Shown: one piece after another, positions 1-10,600 of the stretch
How the letters are laid out: each line of letters opens with the position of its first letter
Numbering within the stretch: position 1 is the first letter of the stretch
Translations under genes and position numbers: made by a program
Assembly (NCBI GenBank): GCA_011033025.1
Contig: WFMF01000064.1
Location: 1 to 64,000 of the forward strand
Reading direction: 5' to 3'
DNA length: 64,000 bases
Source of the DNA: Beroe forskalii
Lineage: Eukaryota; Ctenophora; Nuda; Beroida; Beroidae
Notes under the pieces: model-generated
Told to the model about the DNA's origin: nothing
The model's input: the letters and a program-made list of their open reading frames with translations, nothing else
The model's database searches: none

Positions 1-2144
1 GTCTCACATTTTGTTTTTAAAGATATCTTTTTTACACACAAACATATAAAACATGAAACACCATAGGTATACACTACACACCCCTCGATTACCGCGAATT
101 CTTTGAAGAGCAATTAGACGGAAAGCTTAATTTGTTTTACATAAACACCTCTCTTCCATAGATCGCAGGATTAATTACATCATCTACAGTAGATTCCATG
201 CATTCAGGTTTTTTTTACCCTCCTCAATTGAATTAGCTCTCATTAAGAAATTAATTAATCTGAAATGATTTTAATTTTGTCGTGTACTAGATAGGCAAAA
301 CCTAAGCTACTGAAAAAACCAGAACTCTAGCTTTAAAAATGGCTTCTCCACATAACGGTTTATGTGTGTGCGGGCATTTTTGCCATACAGCCGTCCCTTT
401 ACTGTTAAGCAAGCAGGTAGGAATGTTATTTGTGTGGAAAAAGAGGTGTTACGCATATTTCCGACATTAAGCGAGTATTGCAGTTAATAGAGGCAAAGAA
501 AGTAAGTAGGTTTCACAGACTGCAACGGTGAAAAAATTAGAAATAGAAAGGTACAAAATAGCCATACTCCAATACAGGAGTTGGAGCACGGGGTGCTGGG
601 TTCGGTCAAGCTCTAATCCGAGTCTGGAGCTTGCTTGTCCCGTGTCCCTGAGCACGGGTTGTTCGATCATTTCATGACTCTAGTCTGAGTCCTGTCCTGA
701 TTTAGCGTGAGTACACACAAGAAAACAAATCTTAGATCAAAGGCACATCTGAAATGAGAGGATGTAATACTGTTCATATCACAGAACACCTCTTATTCAT
801 AACAATGTCATATATCATGTACTAACATGTAACACGATTGGAGAGCTCTTTAATGTGACGTAATTATTATAGACTAGAATGTATTATTGGTGATACAAAA
901 GTGCCTATTGAACGAACATGTGGTAGTAACAAAATAGAAACTGGCAACCGGTGTAATGATGATATTTTAATTACGGAATACCATTCGGATCAGAGACGTG
1001 ATTTCAGATCACGTCTGCGCGCTCAGATCAGCATTTTGCCACGCTCAGCGCGAAGACGTGATTTCACATCACGTCTGCCCTCAGAGATCATCATTTCGCA
1101 TTTCTTAGCTCAGAGACGTGATTTTCTTTACGTTTTCACTTCAGATTGATTTCTGCTTATGCTTGCCGCTGAAATATCGTTACCATAGCCGAGCCTTCAA
1201 TCTGAGCCATGATTAAATGCGTTCAAATTTGTTATCATCAGCACGAGTTTTATTTGGTGGCATGAATATTCAAGTTCTCAACCGCATATTTAATGCTTCT
1301 GTGATTTTATGATAGTTTTCAAAAACATCACCAATTTATACAACTTTATGGTCAATTTTTCACCAAAATCACGTCTCGAGAGGCCGACTTCTCGCCACGC
1401 TGAGCGTGGCAGATCAGCAGTGTTCTGTCACTGGGATGTATGGCTTCCTTTTATTAGTAGCTCCCACCAACCGGTTATATTTTTATTGGACTTTCCTCCT
1501 TGTTACAATTTGTTTCGCTACCCGCTGACGCGTGTTACGGTTACATGAACCAGCGGTCTCTGCTTCGTCAACAGGCGGTGTGACGTAGTCAGTTCACCAT
1601 TCTACACCATCGTAATGCCGTCACTCTTAGTCGCCCGGTTCTTAGTCTTCCCGGCAGATATTTGCTGCGCCGTGTGTTCGGAAATCGAAGCCATTTGCGC
1701 GGTGGAACGTACCATGAACGCAGCGGAATAGCTAATACTTTACCATCATTGTCACTTGCGAAATGAGGGCTTTACAGCGTCGCTTTGTGATAGAAGTTGA
1801 CAAGTTCACATGTTTCTGTGTGCCATGTTCGTCACTTGGCGATGTGCCAACTTCCAACTTACTGTCATGTGTTATGCTCTCTTCAGAATCACTTACCAAC
1901 AGACCGACAAGTGCTCTTCTATTTATAGCACACAATTATATCTGGTTGTAAAGTTATAAAGTTGTAAGGCACACAAAAATCTAAGTATCAATGGATTCTG
2001 TAGTACTGTACAAGTTGAGTGACTGTTGTTACAATGTTACACTGACAGCCAAACCTCACTGACTCCATTCTCCACACTAAAGGATACTCTAAAAATACCA
2101 CTGTACTTCTCCAGCAGATTCTCACTGACTCCCTCCTTTTCCAG
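1..2144. other. Intron of the ZMIZ-like gene, left part
   Basis: No coding exon is recognisable here. It lies upstream of an exon that enters with an incomplete codon, so it should be intron sequence. The only structure seen is a cluster of short palindromes at 994-1070 and 1395-1411, listed separately. The short reading frames show no domain or splice support. Confidence 0.6.
994..1072. repeat. Two short hairpin repeats (GACGTGAT..ATCACGTC)
   Basis: The inverted repeat GACGTGAT / ATCACGTC with a 4-5 base loop occurs twice, at about 995-1015 and 1051-1071. A third degenerate start lies near 1114. A related ATCACGTC lies near 1369, beside another hairpin (GCCACGC tga GCGTGGC, about 1395-1411). 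The half-site GACGTGATTTCAC recurs near 2513. This looks like remnants of a small interspersed palindromic repeat. Confidence 0.6.
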
Positions 2145-2433
2145 AGTACCCCCAGCGGCGCAGTACAACGGTCAGCCCGACCCTACCGGGGCCCCCAACG
2201 CAGGGGCCACCACAACAGACTTCGTGGCAGGAGGGGCTGCAGCCCCCGTGGCGGGTGCAACCCCCGACCCTGCGGGGTACAACAACTTCTACCAAGGCAC
2301 GGGGGGTACGGGGCCCCCGCCCCCCGGCCAGCAACCCCCTCCCACCCAGCATGGGCAGTACCAAGGACCCTTCCCCAACCCACCCTACCCTAACCACACC
2401 GTCACGCCTTTCAACAGAGTCCCTACTGACACC
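2145..2433 (+). CDS. ZMIZ-like SUMO ligase, Pro/Gly-rich exon
   Basis: Internal exon of the ZMIZ-like gene. It follows a pyrimidine-rich acceptor (CCCTCCTTTTCCAG) and ends at the strong donor ACC|GTGAGT. The frame enters with one base completing a codon and ends in phase 0, which matches the next exon. It encodes about 96 residues of low-complexity Pro, Gly, Gln, Asn and Thr, including GPPPPGQQPPPTQHGQY. In ZMIZ proteins, regions like this lie N-terminal to the catalytic zinc finger and are linked to transcriptional activation. A second frame is also open across the exon, but only this frame joins in phase to the recognisable downstream exons. Upstream exons lie outside the window. Confidence 0.75.
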
Positions 2434-3564
2434 GTGAGTACAGGCGCCATTCCATCATGCTAATCTTTAGAATCTCTCGACTCTTCTCTCAGTAACGCCA
2501 CCTTCAAATTAGACGTGATTTCACCTAGCGAGCGATTTATCCCCACGCCTAGTTGTGATAAAATGCACCCCGCGGTAACCCCCACGGTACCACCAGGTAC
2601 CACCCCCGCAGTAACCCCCACGGTACCACCAGGTACCACCCCCGCAGTAACCCCCACGGTACCACCCCACAGTAACCCCCATGGTAGCACCAGGTACCAC
2701 CCCCGCAGTAACCCCCACGGTACCACCAGGTACCACCCCACAGTAACCCCCATGGTAGCACCAGGTACCACCCCCGCGGTAACCCCCACGGTACCACCCC
2801 ACAGTAACCCCCCGTAGTAACCCCATGGTACCACCAGGTACCACCCCGCCGTAAACCCCACGGTACCACCCCCACCCCGCAGTAACCCCCACGGTACCAC
2901 CCCGCAGTAACCCCCATGGTACCACCAAGTACCACCAGGAACCAGCCCGTAGTAACCCCCATGGTACCACCAGGTACCACCCCGCCGTAAACCCCACGGT
3001 ACCACCAGGTACCACCCCCGCAGTAACCCCCACGGTACCACCAGGTACCACCCCACCAGGAACCAGCCCGTAACCCCCACGGTACCACCCCACAGTAACC
3101 CCCATGGTAGCACCAGGTACCACCCCCGCGGTAACCCCCACGGTACCACCAAGTACCACCCCAGGTACCACCCACAGTAACCCCCACGGTACCACCAGGT
3201 ACCACCCCGCAGTAACCCCCACGGTACCACCCCACAGTAACCCCCATGGTACCACCCCGGCACCACCCCAACCCCACGGTACCACCCCGCAGTAACCCCC
3301 ATGGTACTACCAAGTACCACCCCCACGGTACCACCAGGAACCACCTCGCAGTAACCCCCACGGTACCACCAGGTACCACCAGGAACCAGCCCGTAGTAAC
3401 CCCCATGGTACCACCAGGTACCACCCCGCCGTAAACCCCACGGTACCACCCGGTACCACCCCCGCTGTAACCCCCACGGTACCACCCCGCAGTAACCCCC
3501 ACGGTACCACCAGGTACCACCCCCGCAGTAACCCCCACGGTACCACCAGGTACCACCCCCGCAG
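2434..3564. other. ZMIZ-like intron filled by a minisatellite
   Basis: GT-AG intron of 1,131 bp. Roughly its last 1,000 bases are a C-rich minisatellite, and the functional acceptor is the final repeat unit itself. Confidence 0.7.
2566..3564. repeat. Intronic C-rich minisatellite
   Basis: Tandem array with a typical 36-bp unit built from GGTACCACCA, GGTACCACCCCCGCAG and TAACCCCCAC, interleaved with shorter units of about 25 bp. The plus strand is almost free of G-runs and the minus strand is G-rich. That explains long Gly/Val/Trp reading frames on the minus strand and Pro/Thr/Val frames on the plus strand. The plus frames are interrupted because unit lengths are not all multiples of three. 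About eleven units carry GCAGTAA, an acceptor-like AG followed directly by a stop codon. Confidence 0.9.
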
Positions 3565-3736
3565 AAAGCCCCCATGGAGTACCCCGGGCAGTTGAAGCAG
3601 ATAGAACGGCAACACAACCACTTCTACAACCCGAGCATGCAGCAGTACCCCGGGCCCCCGCCCCACAACTACATGCCTCCCCCGGGGGGTCCTGGGGGAC
3701 ACATGTACAACAACCCCAACATGCCCCCTCACGAAG
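3565..3736 (+). CDS. ZMIZ-like SUMO ligase, Pro/Gly/Met-rich exon
   Basis: Phase-0 exon starting right after the last minisatellite unit (CCACCCCCGCAG|AAAGCC) and ending at GAAG|GTTTAAAA in phase 1. It encodes about 57 residues rich in Pro, Gly, Tyr, Gln and Met (for example YPGPPPHNYMPPPGGPGG), a low-complexity linker like the preceding exon. The donor phase matches the exon 26.6 kb downstream, where G + GA forms Gly. Base composition is far more GC-rich than the surrounding intron. Confidence rests on the unbroken phase chain rather than on residue conservation. Confidence 0.72.
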
Positions 3737-4214
3737 GTTTAAAAGTTTAAACCCCTGCTTTTATACTTTTATACTTTTAAAGATGCAAAAATTTGATGTT
3801 TTTCATAGACGTTGTTATATTTTTGTGGACGCTTGCCAAGAAATATAAAATCGTATTCTGTGCTAAAAATTCAAAACTTCGTCGACGGTCTTTGTTTTAT
3901 CTTCGCTTTGGTTATTCTGATGAAGAAACTGAGTATAGACTATTGTTATGTATTGCAAGTCAGCAGCTAAGGAGTTACAATATAAATATTAATATCTCAA
4001 ATGTATAATTCATCTTATTCCTTATGAAACAGAAGCGTGAAAAATACTAAACAGCTTGAGACTTTAAAAGATAAGAAGCCTTTCAACATTGGTTTAATTG
4101 AAAAAAATCACATATTTTTAACCCCCAAATGTTTGATCCTCAGAATTATTGTCCAACATAAATATATCTCGTAAGGTGTATATTGTTGATCCACGTATCA
4201 TCCGCCTTTTCTGC
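3737..4214. other. Start of the 26.6-kb ZMIZ intron
   Basis: Plain AT-rich sequence between a plus-strand donor and the 3' end of a minus-strand gene. A minus-strand ATTAAA near 4097-4092 could be a polyadenylation signal about 120 bases past that gene's stop. Nothing else is seen. Confidence 0.5.
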
Positions 4215-5582
4215 TTAAATCACGACCACCTTTTCGTAGTCCTTCTCCTTTTCCATCCGATCTCTGTCTTTCTTCGTGCTGCCCGATTCTTCATATTTGT
4301 TATCATTTTCTTCTGGATCCAGTTCAATCTCCTCTGTTGATCCTTTCATTTCTTTGTCGTTAATCACGGTCACGTTTCCATGATACGTACCTTCTAGTCC
4401 TGACTCTTCATTGATTATCTGCCTTTCTTCGTTCTGAGTAACTGGTCCTGCATTATCTTCTTCACCTGGAATCAATCTATCGTTCTCTGTAGCTTCCACC
4501 TGATCATCATCTTCAATCACCTTGTCGAGAGGCTCTTTCTCTTCCTCCCTATCTTGGGTTGCGCTCAATCCCCCTTTATTTTGAGTAGCGGGCTCTTCAT
4601 CAAACTCCTTCTCAATTCCGTCTTTCTTATCTTCTTTATCTGCATTCACGTAATCATAATAAGCCCCTTCCATCCACTCATCACTTAGGCTCTGTTTTTC
4701 TGCTGTCTTGGAAGTGTCCAGCAGAGAGCAGCTTGATTTCCGTCTGGAATTACTTCCATATAGCAGTTCCTGTAATGACAGTAAAAGGGATAGCAAAGCT
4801 ATGATCATTGCTGCTACTCCCAAGGCCATAAGGTAATCGAAAGGCTCCTTTAGGCAGTTGTTTGCTGCCAGTGCTGTGCTGTCAATGCACATCTTCATTC
4901 CATTCTCGCTGCAGTAATAATGTTCCGTGGGAAAACACGGCTTTTTACAGTCACTCCCGTAAAAACCCTCCTTGCAGGCTGTGCAATCTTTCCCCTCCCG
5001 ACTGTAATGGCATTTCTTCAGTCCGTCCCTCTGACACTCGTGTTGACCTTCCTGGGGAATGCACTCTACATCGCAAACCCCTGCTGGGTAGAAGTTGTCT
5101 GCGCATTTCATGCAATCCGAGCCATCCCATCCTACTTCACACTCATCACAGTTCTCTCCTGTCTTATGTTCGGCACAGATCTTATTTCCATCTGCGCTAC
5201 AAGTGTAGTTACCTTTTTCTTGTTTGCAGTACTTGCTGCAACCTACCCCTTGAAAGTTCAGGTCACATGATATTCTTATTTTAGTTTCAATATTTATTCT
5301 TGTAAATTGGGCCGTGTGGTTGGTCCAGATGCTACTCTCCTTGATCTCGTTGTAAGGTAAGGGATCACGGGATCGATTATTGCCTTCAGCCATGACTATC
5401 ACTAACCAAAGAACAGGTTGGGCTGGCAGTGTAAAATTGTACCGCTTCGGCTCAAGATCAATATCCAAAATACTTCTATCATCGCTTCCGTTAACAATTT
5501 TCATGTACTGTATGGTATTTCCAGGCACCCGCACCTTCTCTACGATTTCAAAGTATCCAGTCCCTGCTTGCAATGTGGGCAC
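4215..5582 (-). CDS. DSL-domain membrane protein (Delta-like), main exon
   Basis: Large 3' exon of a nested minus-strand gene. It follows a good acceptor (AACCATTTTCAG at 5594-5583) and runs 455 codons to a stop. Exon residues 6-18 (AGTGYFEIVEKVR) resemble the start of the MNNL region of Notch ligands. Residues 102-119 contain IRISC followed by CDLNFQGVGCSKYC, matching the DSL pattern IRV-C-x3-YYG-x2-C-x3-C with a shortened middle loop. Two further cysteine modules follow, at about 148-200 and 203-243. A membrane segment spans about 249-272. The last 180 residues are a Glu/Asp/Lys-rich cytoplasmic tail ending VVVI. Five N-glycosylation sequons lie outside the membrane. In the family, DSL modules bind Notch receptors. 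Binding here is inferred, because the canonical Arg/Phe loop is not obvious. An alternative is a matricellular EGF-like receptor. Confidence 0.78.
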   Translation of the reverse strand: MPTLQAGTGYFEIVEKVRVPGNTIQYMKIVNGSDDRSILDIDLEPKRYNFTLPAQPVLWLVIVMAEGNNRSRDPLPYNEIKESSIWTNHTAQFTRINIETKIRISCDLNFQGVGCSKYCKQEKGNYTCSADGNKICAEHKTGENCDECEVGWDGSDCMKCADNFYPAGVCDVECIPQEGQHECQRDGLKKCHYSREGKDCTACKEGFYGSDCKKPCFPTEHYYCSENGMKMCIDSTALAANNCLKEPFDYLMALGVAAMIIALLSLLLSLQELLYGSNSRRKSSCSLLDTSKTAEKQSLSDEWMEGAYYDYVNADKEDKKDGIEKEFDEEPATQNKGGLSATQDREEEKEPLDKVIEDDDQVEATENDRLIPGEEDNAGPVTQNEERQIINEESGLEGTYHGNVTVINDKEMKGSTEEIELDPEENDNKYEESGSTKKDRDRMEKEKDYEKVVVI

Positions 5583-5875
5583 CTGAAAATGGTTAATTTT
5601 AGTAATGTCAATAAGCAGTCTAATTATATATCGTACAAGAGAGAAAGGTTATGACCGTGGTGTCTCGACCTTTTCATACAGTGCTGCGTGTTACGACGCG
5701 CAGGAGTACTTCATGCGGCGCGTGACAGCGCGCACAATGCAGAATTCAGATGTAATTGTTTTACATAGAATTGTAATTGTTTTCAAAAGAATTGTAACTG
5801 TTTTTGTGGAGGGGTCTTGTCGTCGGCACAGCGCATCTTCGGAAGCGCACATACATACATACATACATACAATCA

Positions 5876-6016
5876 GGGGGCTGGCAAGCCCCCCGCGGCG
5901 GTTTGCAAGCCCGAGGGCCCGAAGGGCCCGAGGGCGAGCATTGGACGGCGAACCTAACAGTGCGAGGGCCGAAGGCCCGAAGGGTCCGAGGGCGAGCATT
6001 GGACGGCGATTCTAAC
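5876..6016. repeat. GC-rich palindromic tandem repeat
   Basis: Two imperfect units contain CGAGGGC(C)CGAAGGGYCCGAGG followed by GCGAGCATTGGACGGCGA. They stand out from the AT-rich surroundings. Short CCCGAAGGG cores can self-pair. Similar GC-rich cores occur in the small fold-back at 26511-26652. Confidence 0.7.
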
Positions 6017-7015
6017 GAGAGAAATCTCATGTACTTCCCCACATTTCACGAAGAAATTTGGGCAATTTCCCGTTATTGGATTTCCACCAAAATCGATACG
6101 TCGCATGTTTGAGGGTCAAAGGTGCAACTGTCAAAATTTCAGATCGATTGGATAAAAGATGCCCAAGTTATGACAACTTATTCGCACTGAAATCGTACAC
6201 GCGATGCGTACGCATCGCTGCGCTTGCCAGCCCCCATATATATGTTTTTGTGGATTCGCCAAATTTCAAAATTTTTTACGGAACCTTCCCGACGATCAAA
6301 TCGATTGAAAATTGAGTTTTCGCGCCTTCGCTGTGCGCGCGCTCGGAGTTTCAAATTTGAGATCAATTCATTCAAAAATGGCTGAGTTATTACAACTTGA
6401 AATCGCCAAAATTGAGGCTGTTCTTGTTAAAAAAGGGTTACGACAATAACATACCAATAGAGAACATTTTTAGGCGAAAAGTGTACCCTCGTTAAAAAGC
6501 CATATCTGGAGAACCGTAAAAGATACCGAGCTCATCGACCCAGCGTTGGAAAGTAGAAAGATAGAACTTGCGAAAATTGCCCTTGAAAAGCATCTTACGT
6601 CATTTTGATGACGTCATTATGACGTCACAAAGTCGTGAATTTCATATTTTGATTTCCTGAAAATTGGCGTTTTTCAGCGCAATTTTTCGGCATGAAGCTT
6701 TTGAGATAGGTAAAAATGCTTATAATAATGCATCCATGAGATATTTGCAATTGTTTGAAACACTTTGACACGAAAAAATCGCAAAAAATAGCTAAAACGG
6801 TAAGGATGAGTTAGAGAGAACGGGACCATCCCAGAACTTCATCTTTGGATATGTTGTCGGTCATAGTCCCAAGTGTGCTAATGAATGGGTCTCAGATAGC
6901 TCATCTAATTTTATGACGTAATTGTGACGTCATCAGTAATGCTAGGTGACGCGAATTTTGTACGCGCGATTTGACGCCAAATTTCAATATCTGAGCACAG
7001 AAAAAGGATGATATT

Positions 7016-7294
7016 TTTTCCAAAAACCAAAAAGGATTTGGTTGTGGTGGTCCGCGGCGGTTTTAAGGCGTTCTTCACGGTAAAACCCATGATATGGAAT
7101 AGAACGCGACGGTTAAAACTGCCGCAACGGCACTTTTTCGAAGCATAATAGTTTCGTGAAAGCTGTACATTTTGAAGTGACGTTGCAGCAGTTTTAACCG
7201 TCGCGTTCTATTCCATATCATGGGTTTTACCGTGAAGAACGCCTTAAAACCGCCGCGGACCACCACAACCAAATCCTTTTTGGTTTTTGGAAAA
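7016..7294. repeat. Long near-perfect inverted repeat (fold-back)
   Basis: Left arm about 7016-7128 and right arm about 7183-7294 are reverse complements of roughly 105-110 bp. They read without mismatch over the outer 105 or so bases, and have a spacer of about 55 bp. If transcribed, this would make a long double-stranded RNA hairpin. Two oppositely directed open frames here are shadows of the palindrome. Confidence 0.88.
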
Positions 7295-7438
7295 TTGTTT
7301 TACATAGAATTCTAGAAGAGCGTCAAAGTGCAGATTCTCGCTGATACGCCTCAATTGAAGAGGTCGACATGATGTTGGAGGGGGGCCTCAAATCGATACT
7401 TCGATAGCTTAATGACTGAACGGTGCTTTTAGACTTAC

Positions 7439-7498
7439 CATAAGTTTCGTGAAGAGAACACAGAACATAACGGAGGTATATCCATAGTAAAGGAACAT
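7439..7498 (-). CDS. DSL-domain membrane protein, signal-peptide exon
   Basis: Candidate first coding exon, found by reading upstream from the in-phase donor CTTATG|GTAAGT. From the ATG at 7498 it encodes 20 residues with a hydrophobic stretch (YYGYTSVMFCVLF), as expected for a secretory signal. It ends in phase 0, as required by the main exon, whose first residues look like the mature N-terminus of a Notch ligand. The joined protein would be about 475 residues. The evidence is the donor, the phase and the hydrophobicity. There is no conserved motif, so a different upstream exon remains possible. Confidence 0.5.
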
Positions 7499-7656
7499 TG
7501 TTTTTCCCGAAAGAAGAATAGGTCGAACTACACGCTAGCAGCTCAGCAGGTTAGCTATGTTGCTGTGAAACCGATGAAACTGCGTTTGAAAAGTTGAAAA
7601 ATGAACTGATTAACTTTCCGGTGCGGAAATAAAGAAAAGCTCAGTTTTTGGTTCGA

Positions 7657-10600
7657 ATCACTTACCTGATTGAATGTCAAAATTTTATTTTGAGTAACTT
7701 TCGGAGTTAATAAATTATTTAAAACGCTTAATAAAAAAAGTCAAGTTGCTGTACCGCTGTTCAAATCATATCCCATCCAAATAGCATGTCCTGTATTATA
7801 CCCAGCTCCTGAAAAATAGGCGGTTATTTTTAATAATTTAGCATCGCGCACTATCTTAATGACGTCATTGCGACCGCCTATATATTCTGAGCATCAAGGA
7901 TAATCGATATTTCTTAAATCCTTTCTTAATATTTTTTCCATTAACGAGTTTCCTATAAACTGCAACCAGATGTCTTATTAAGACTTAAGTAATAACCGAA
8001 TAACAAAAACTATGAAATTAACAATATGTGTTCCAGTCGCCGATCTACTTAGAGTTAAATTTAATAGATTATTATTTAATTGTATATATATATACTTCAT
8101 TTCTATGATGAGAGACGATTAAAACTATATTGGAGGATTGTCTCAGGCAATCTTCAATAAGGACACTATTTACTTACTCAAAACAGGTGAATGACGTATT
8201 GGAAGTATCTCATCATGTGAAACTTATTCTCTATCTCATGTGCTACCATATTAGGCGTTTCAAGATGCGATGACCTCCTGTCCTTTACTGACATATTAAT
8301 TGAAACTCGGTCGATTTATCTCTGAAAATAGTTACATCAACGCTAATCGCAAATTACTCCTGCTTCAGTACTTCAATCGTCATATGAATGGCCAGCTTCT
8401 TGTAGTAATTATCAGGTTTTTGGCACTACAGTGCGTAATAATTTATTACGAACGGTACACTGTGCTTATAGGGATTTTGAAACACAGCAAAAACATGCTT
8501 CAAATATGCATAATTCACACAATATGATTGTGATATCCGATGTCATGAATTCAAAGCCGCTCTGACCGAGTCTATCCTAGAAATGCGTCACCTACGCCGG
8601 TTTGATGGCATGCCGGTAGTTCCGACAGTTATTTGTGTACTGCGGACCCATGGCAAATAGGAAATCATAAAACTTCAATTTGTGACTCATCTAAAGGGGC
8701 ACAGGAAACGCTTTCAGAAATTCATCCGCAAGAAACGATAATAATTTCAATGTGACACTTTTCATTCAGCAAAACAAAAATATTGTGTCAAATCCCCTCA
8801 TTATAATGTTAGATTTTACTGCTCATTGCCATTATGAAGTGTACCGTAGAATTTCCTGAAATACAAATCACCCTCGTACAGTGTGCTTGTACCACCTAGT
8901 ATGTACACTTGTGGGCAAAATTGTCAATTATTAATACCTCTTTTCTTGGAAGATCGCGTTCAATCATTGATAAGATTCCTCAGAAGCGTCTTAAATGAGT
9001 GCACCAAACACATGGAAGTCTTCAATACCAATTCTGGAAGAATTCAGATCTTGGTTTCAAGAGGACCAATGATTACTGATTATGAAAGTTTAACTTAAAT
9101 TCATCAAAATGTCAATTCTCCAACCGCAGTAAGTACAGTCATTATTATTTTAACACTCGGATTGTCATGTGCATTGGAAAATGTAATGATTCTCAGTTTA
9201 TTCTAGAAGTATTTCCAATGTATTCTGTAATATTATATTCTGAATTGCGATATTTCAAATATAATATTTTCAATGAATGTCGCATTATTATCACAAATGA
9301 GTAAAATTAGATAATTTCATTAATTACGTATAATTATGCTCCAGAATATTCTCTTGTCCTCTTGAGTGTCAAATAATCAACAACAGCTGTAAACAAAATG
9401 TAATCTGTAATTACAGATAACATGTTGATTACAGTTGTAAGCGGATCGAAATCTCACTGAGGATTCCTGGGTTAGTCTTTTCCGACGGCAACATAGACCA
9501 TTAATCGCACTTACTCAATATGAAATTACTTTTCATGTTTCACTGTTTCAGTGTACTTACTCTGAAGCAGTCCTACACTCCTAAGAGTTAAGGACTGATG
9601 TTGGTTATATAATATCTTACATCACATCCATCACCCAGGTTGTTCGTCATAGCAACAACGCTGAGTGTTGCTTTGCAACAATTAATCAACGGTTTTACTA
9701 GTTTCTAAGAGAAACACGTGCTTAAACTTTGTTATGTTGTACATATCATGGCTGGTGTTGTGTATTGACACATATAACAAACGTAGGTCGTAGGCACTTA
9801 TTAGCATATTGAACAATGAATAACAAGAATTTAATCAAATCAAAGCTGTGAAACTAAAAATACTTTAAAACTGTTAACAGAATTTTGGCTGGTCAAATTC
9901 ACACAAATGAAAATATATTCTTTGTTAACTCAATGAAGTAAGGACTGACATACTGTCTCGTCTCACGTAATGTTTTATGTTATTTAGTTTTGACCAGTTG
10001 ACTATTGATGTAATGAAAGATTTATCATTTACTGTAACAGCTATAGGAAAAAGTATAAACTGTGACGTAATATCGCAACCTGAGCAGTGAGTACGAAGCT
10101 CTTTGTAAGACACCGACGCCGGTTTGAAATATGCACTAACACGATTTTGCGCTGAAATTTAGTATGATTCTTCAAAATGCAAGGAAAATGAAAACATCAA
10201 AATTCATAAATAAGCACTACTGGTTAAAGTGAATGTGTGCAGTTCTAAGCAGCGATAAACTTCTTTCCTTCTTGCAGTGTGTAAAGGGTTTGAAAATACA
10301 CTGCCGAAACAGGGCCTTAGGTGCACTGAACAGTTGTGTTCTGTGTTGGGATCTAACTATCAAAAATAGGTCAGAACTAAAAGAAATGAGCATAACAGTT
10401 ATATAAACCAAAACTGTTATTAAAGTATTAATATAACTTTATTGCTCTAATAAATTGAAAAGTATAATATTTCTCGGAATAAAGAATTTAAGCGGTACAC
10501 CAATCTCATTATGCTTGTCACCACGTGCAATCTGAACCTCATTACCAATTACGACAGGTTTGAAATCGAAGCGACTATTTTTAGAAACAACAATAGCCAG

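Larger units (their letters stand above)
5754..7311. mobile_element. Inserted segment flanked by a 19-bp direct repeat
   Basis: The 19-mer AATTGTTTTACATAGAATT occurs exactly at 5754-5772 and 7293-7311, bracketing about 1.52 kb. A long exact direct repeat suggests a target-site duplication. Inside are an ACAT microsatellite (about 5849-5870), GC-rich tandem units, AT-rich filler with several TGACGTCA-like sequences, and a terminal fold-back. No transposase or reverse transcriptase is recognised, so it would be non-autonomous. A local partial repeat of the 19-mer just right of 5772 weakens the case slightly. Confidence 0.5.
5583..7438 (-). other. Intron of the DSL-domain gene
   Basis: On the minus strand it starts GTAAGT (7438 downward) and ends TTTTCAG (5583), joining two phase-0 exons. 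Most of its length is an inserted repetitive segment between 19-bp direct repeats at 5754-5772 and 7293-7311. It also contains GC-rich repeats at 5880-6015 and a long fold-back at 7016-7294. Confidence 0.5.

Noticed and set aside
2515..3434. Plus-strand Pro/Thr/Val repeats as a coding mucin-like domain
   Set aside because: The repeat frame is broken by units of unequal length and by frequent TAA, while flanking exons join cleanly by skipping it.
2460..3732. Long minus-strand frames (up to 385 codons) rich in Gly, Val and Trp
   Set aside because: They are translations of the GGTACC minisatellite, have matching repeats in other frames, and overlap ZMIZ exons on the other strand.
4862..5284. 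Plus-strand open frames opposite the DSL exon
   Set aside because: They are shadows of the cysteine-rich minus-strand coding sequence.
5605..6112. Arg/Ala/Gly-rich frames on both strands
   Set aside because: They arise from the GC-rich palindromic repeat and the ACAT microsatellite.
7652..7661. GGTTCGAATC, resembling the T-loop (B box) of a tRNA
   Set aside because: No matching acceptor stem, D arm or anticodon arm could be placed around it.
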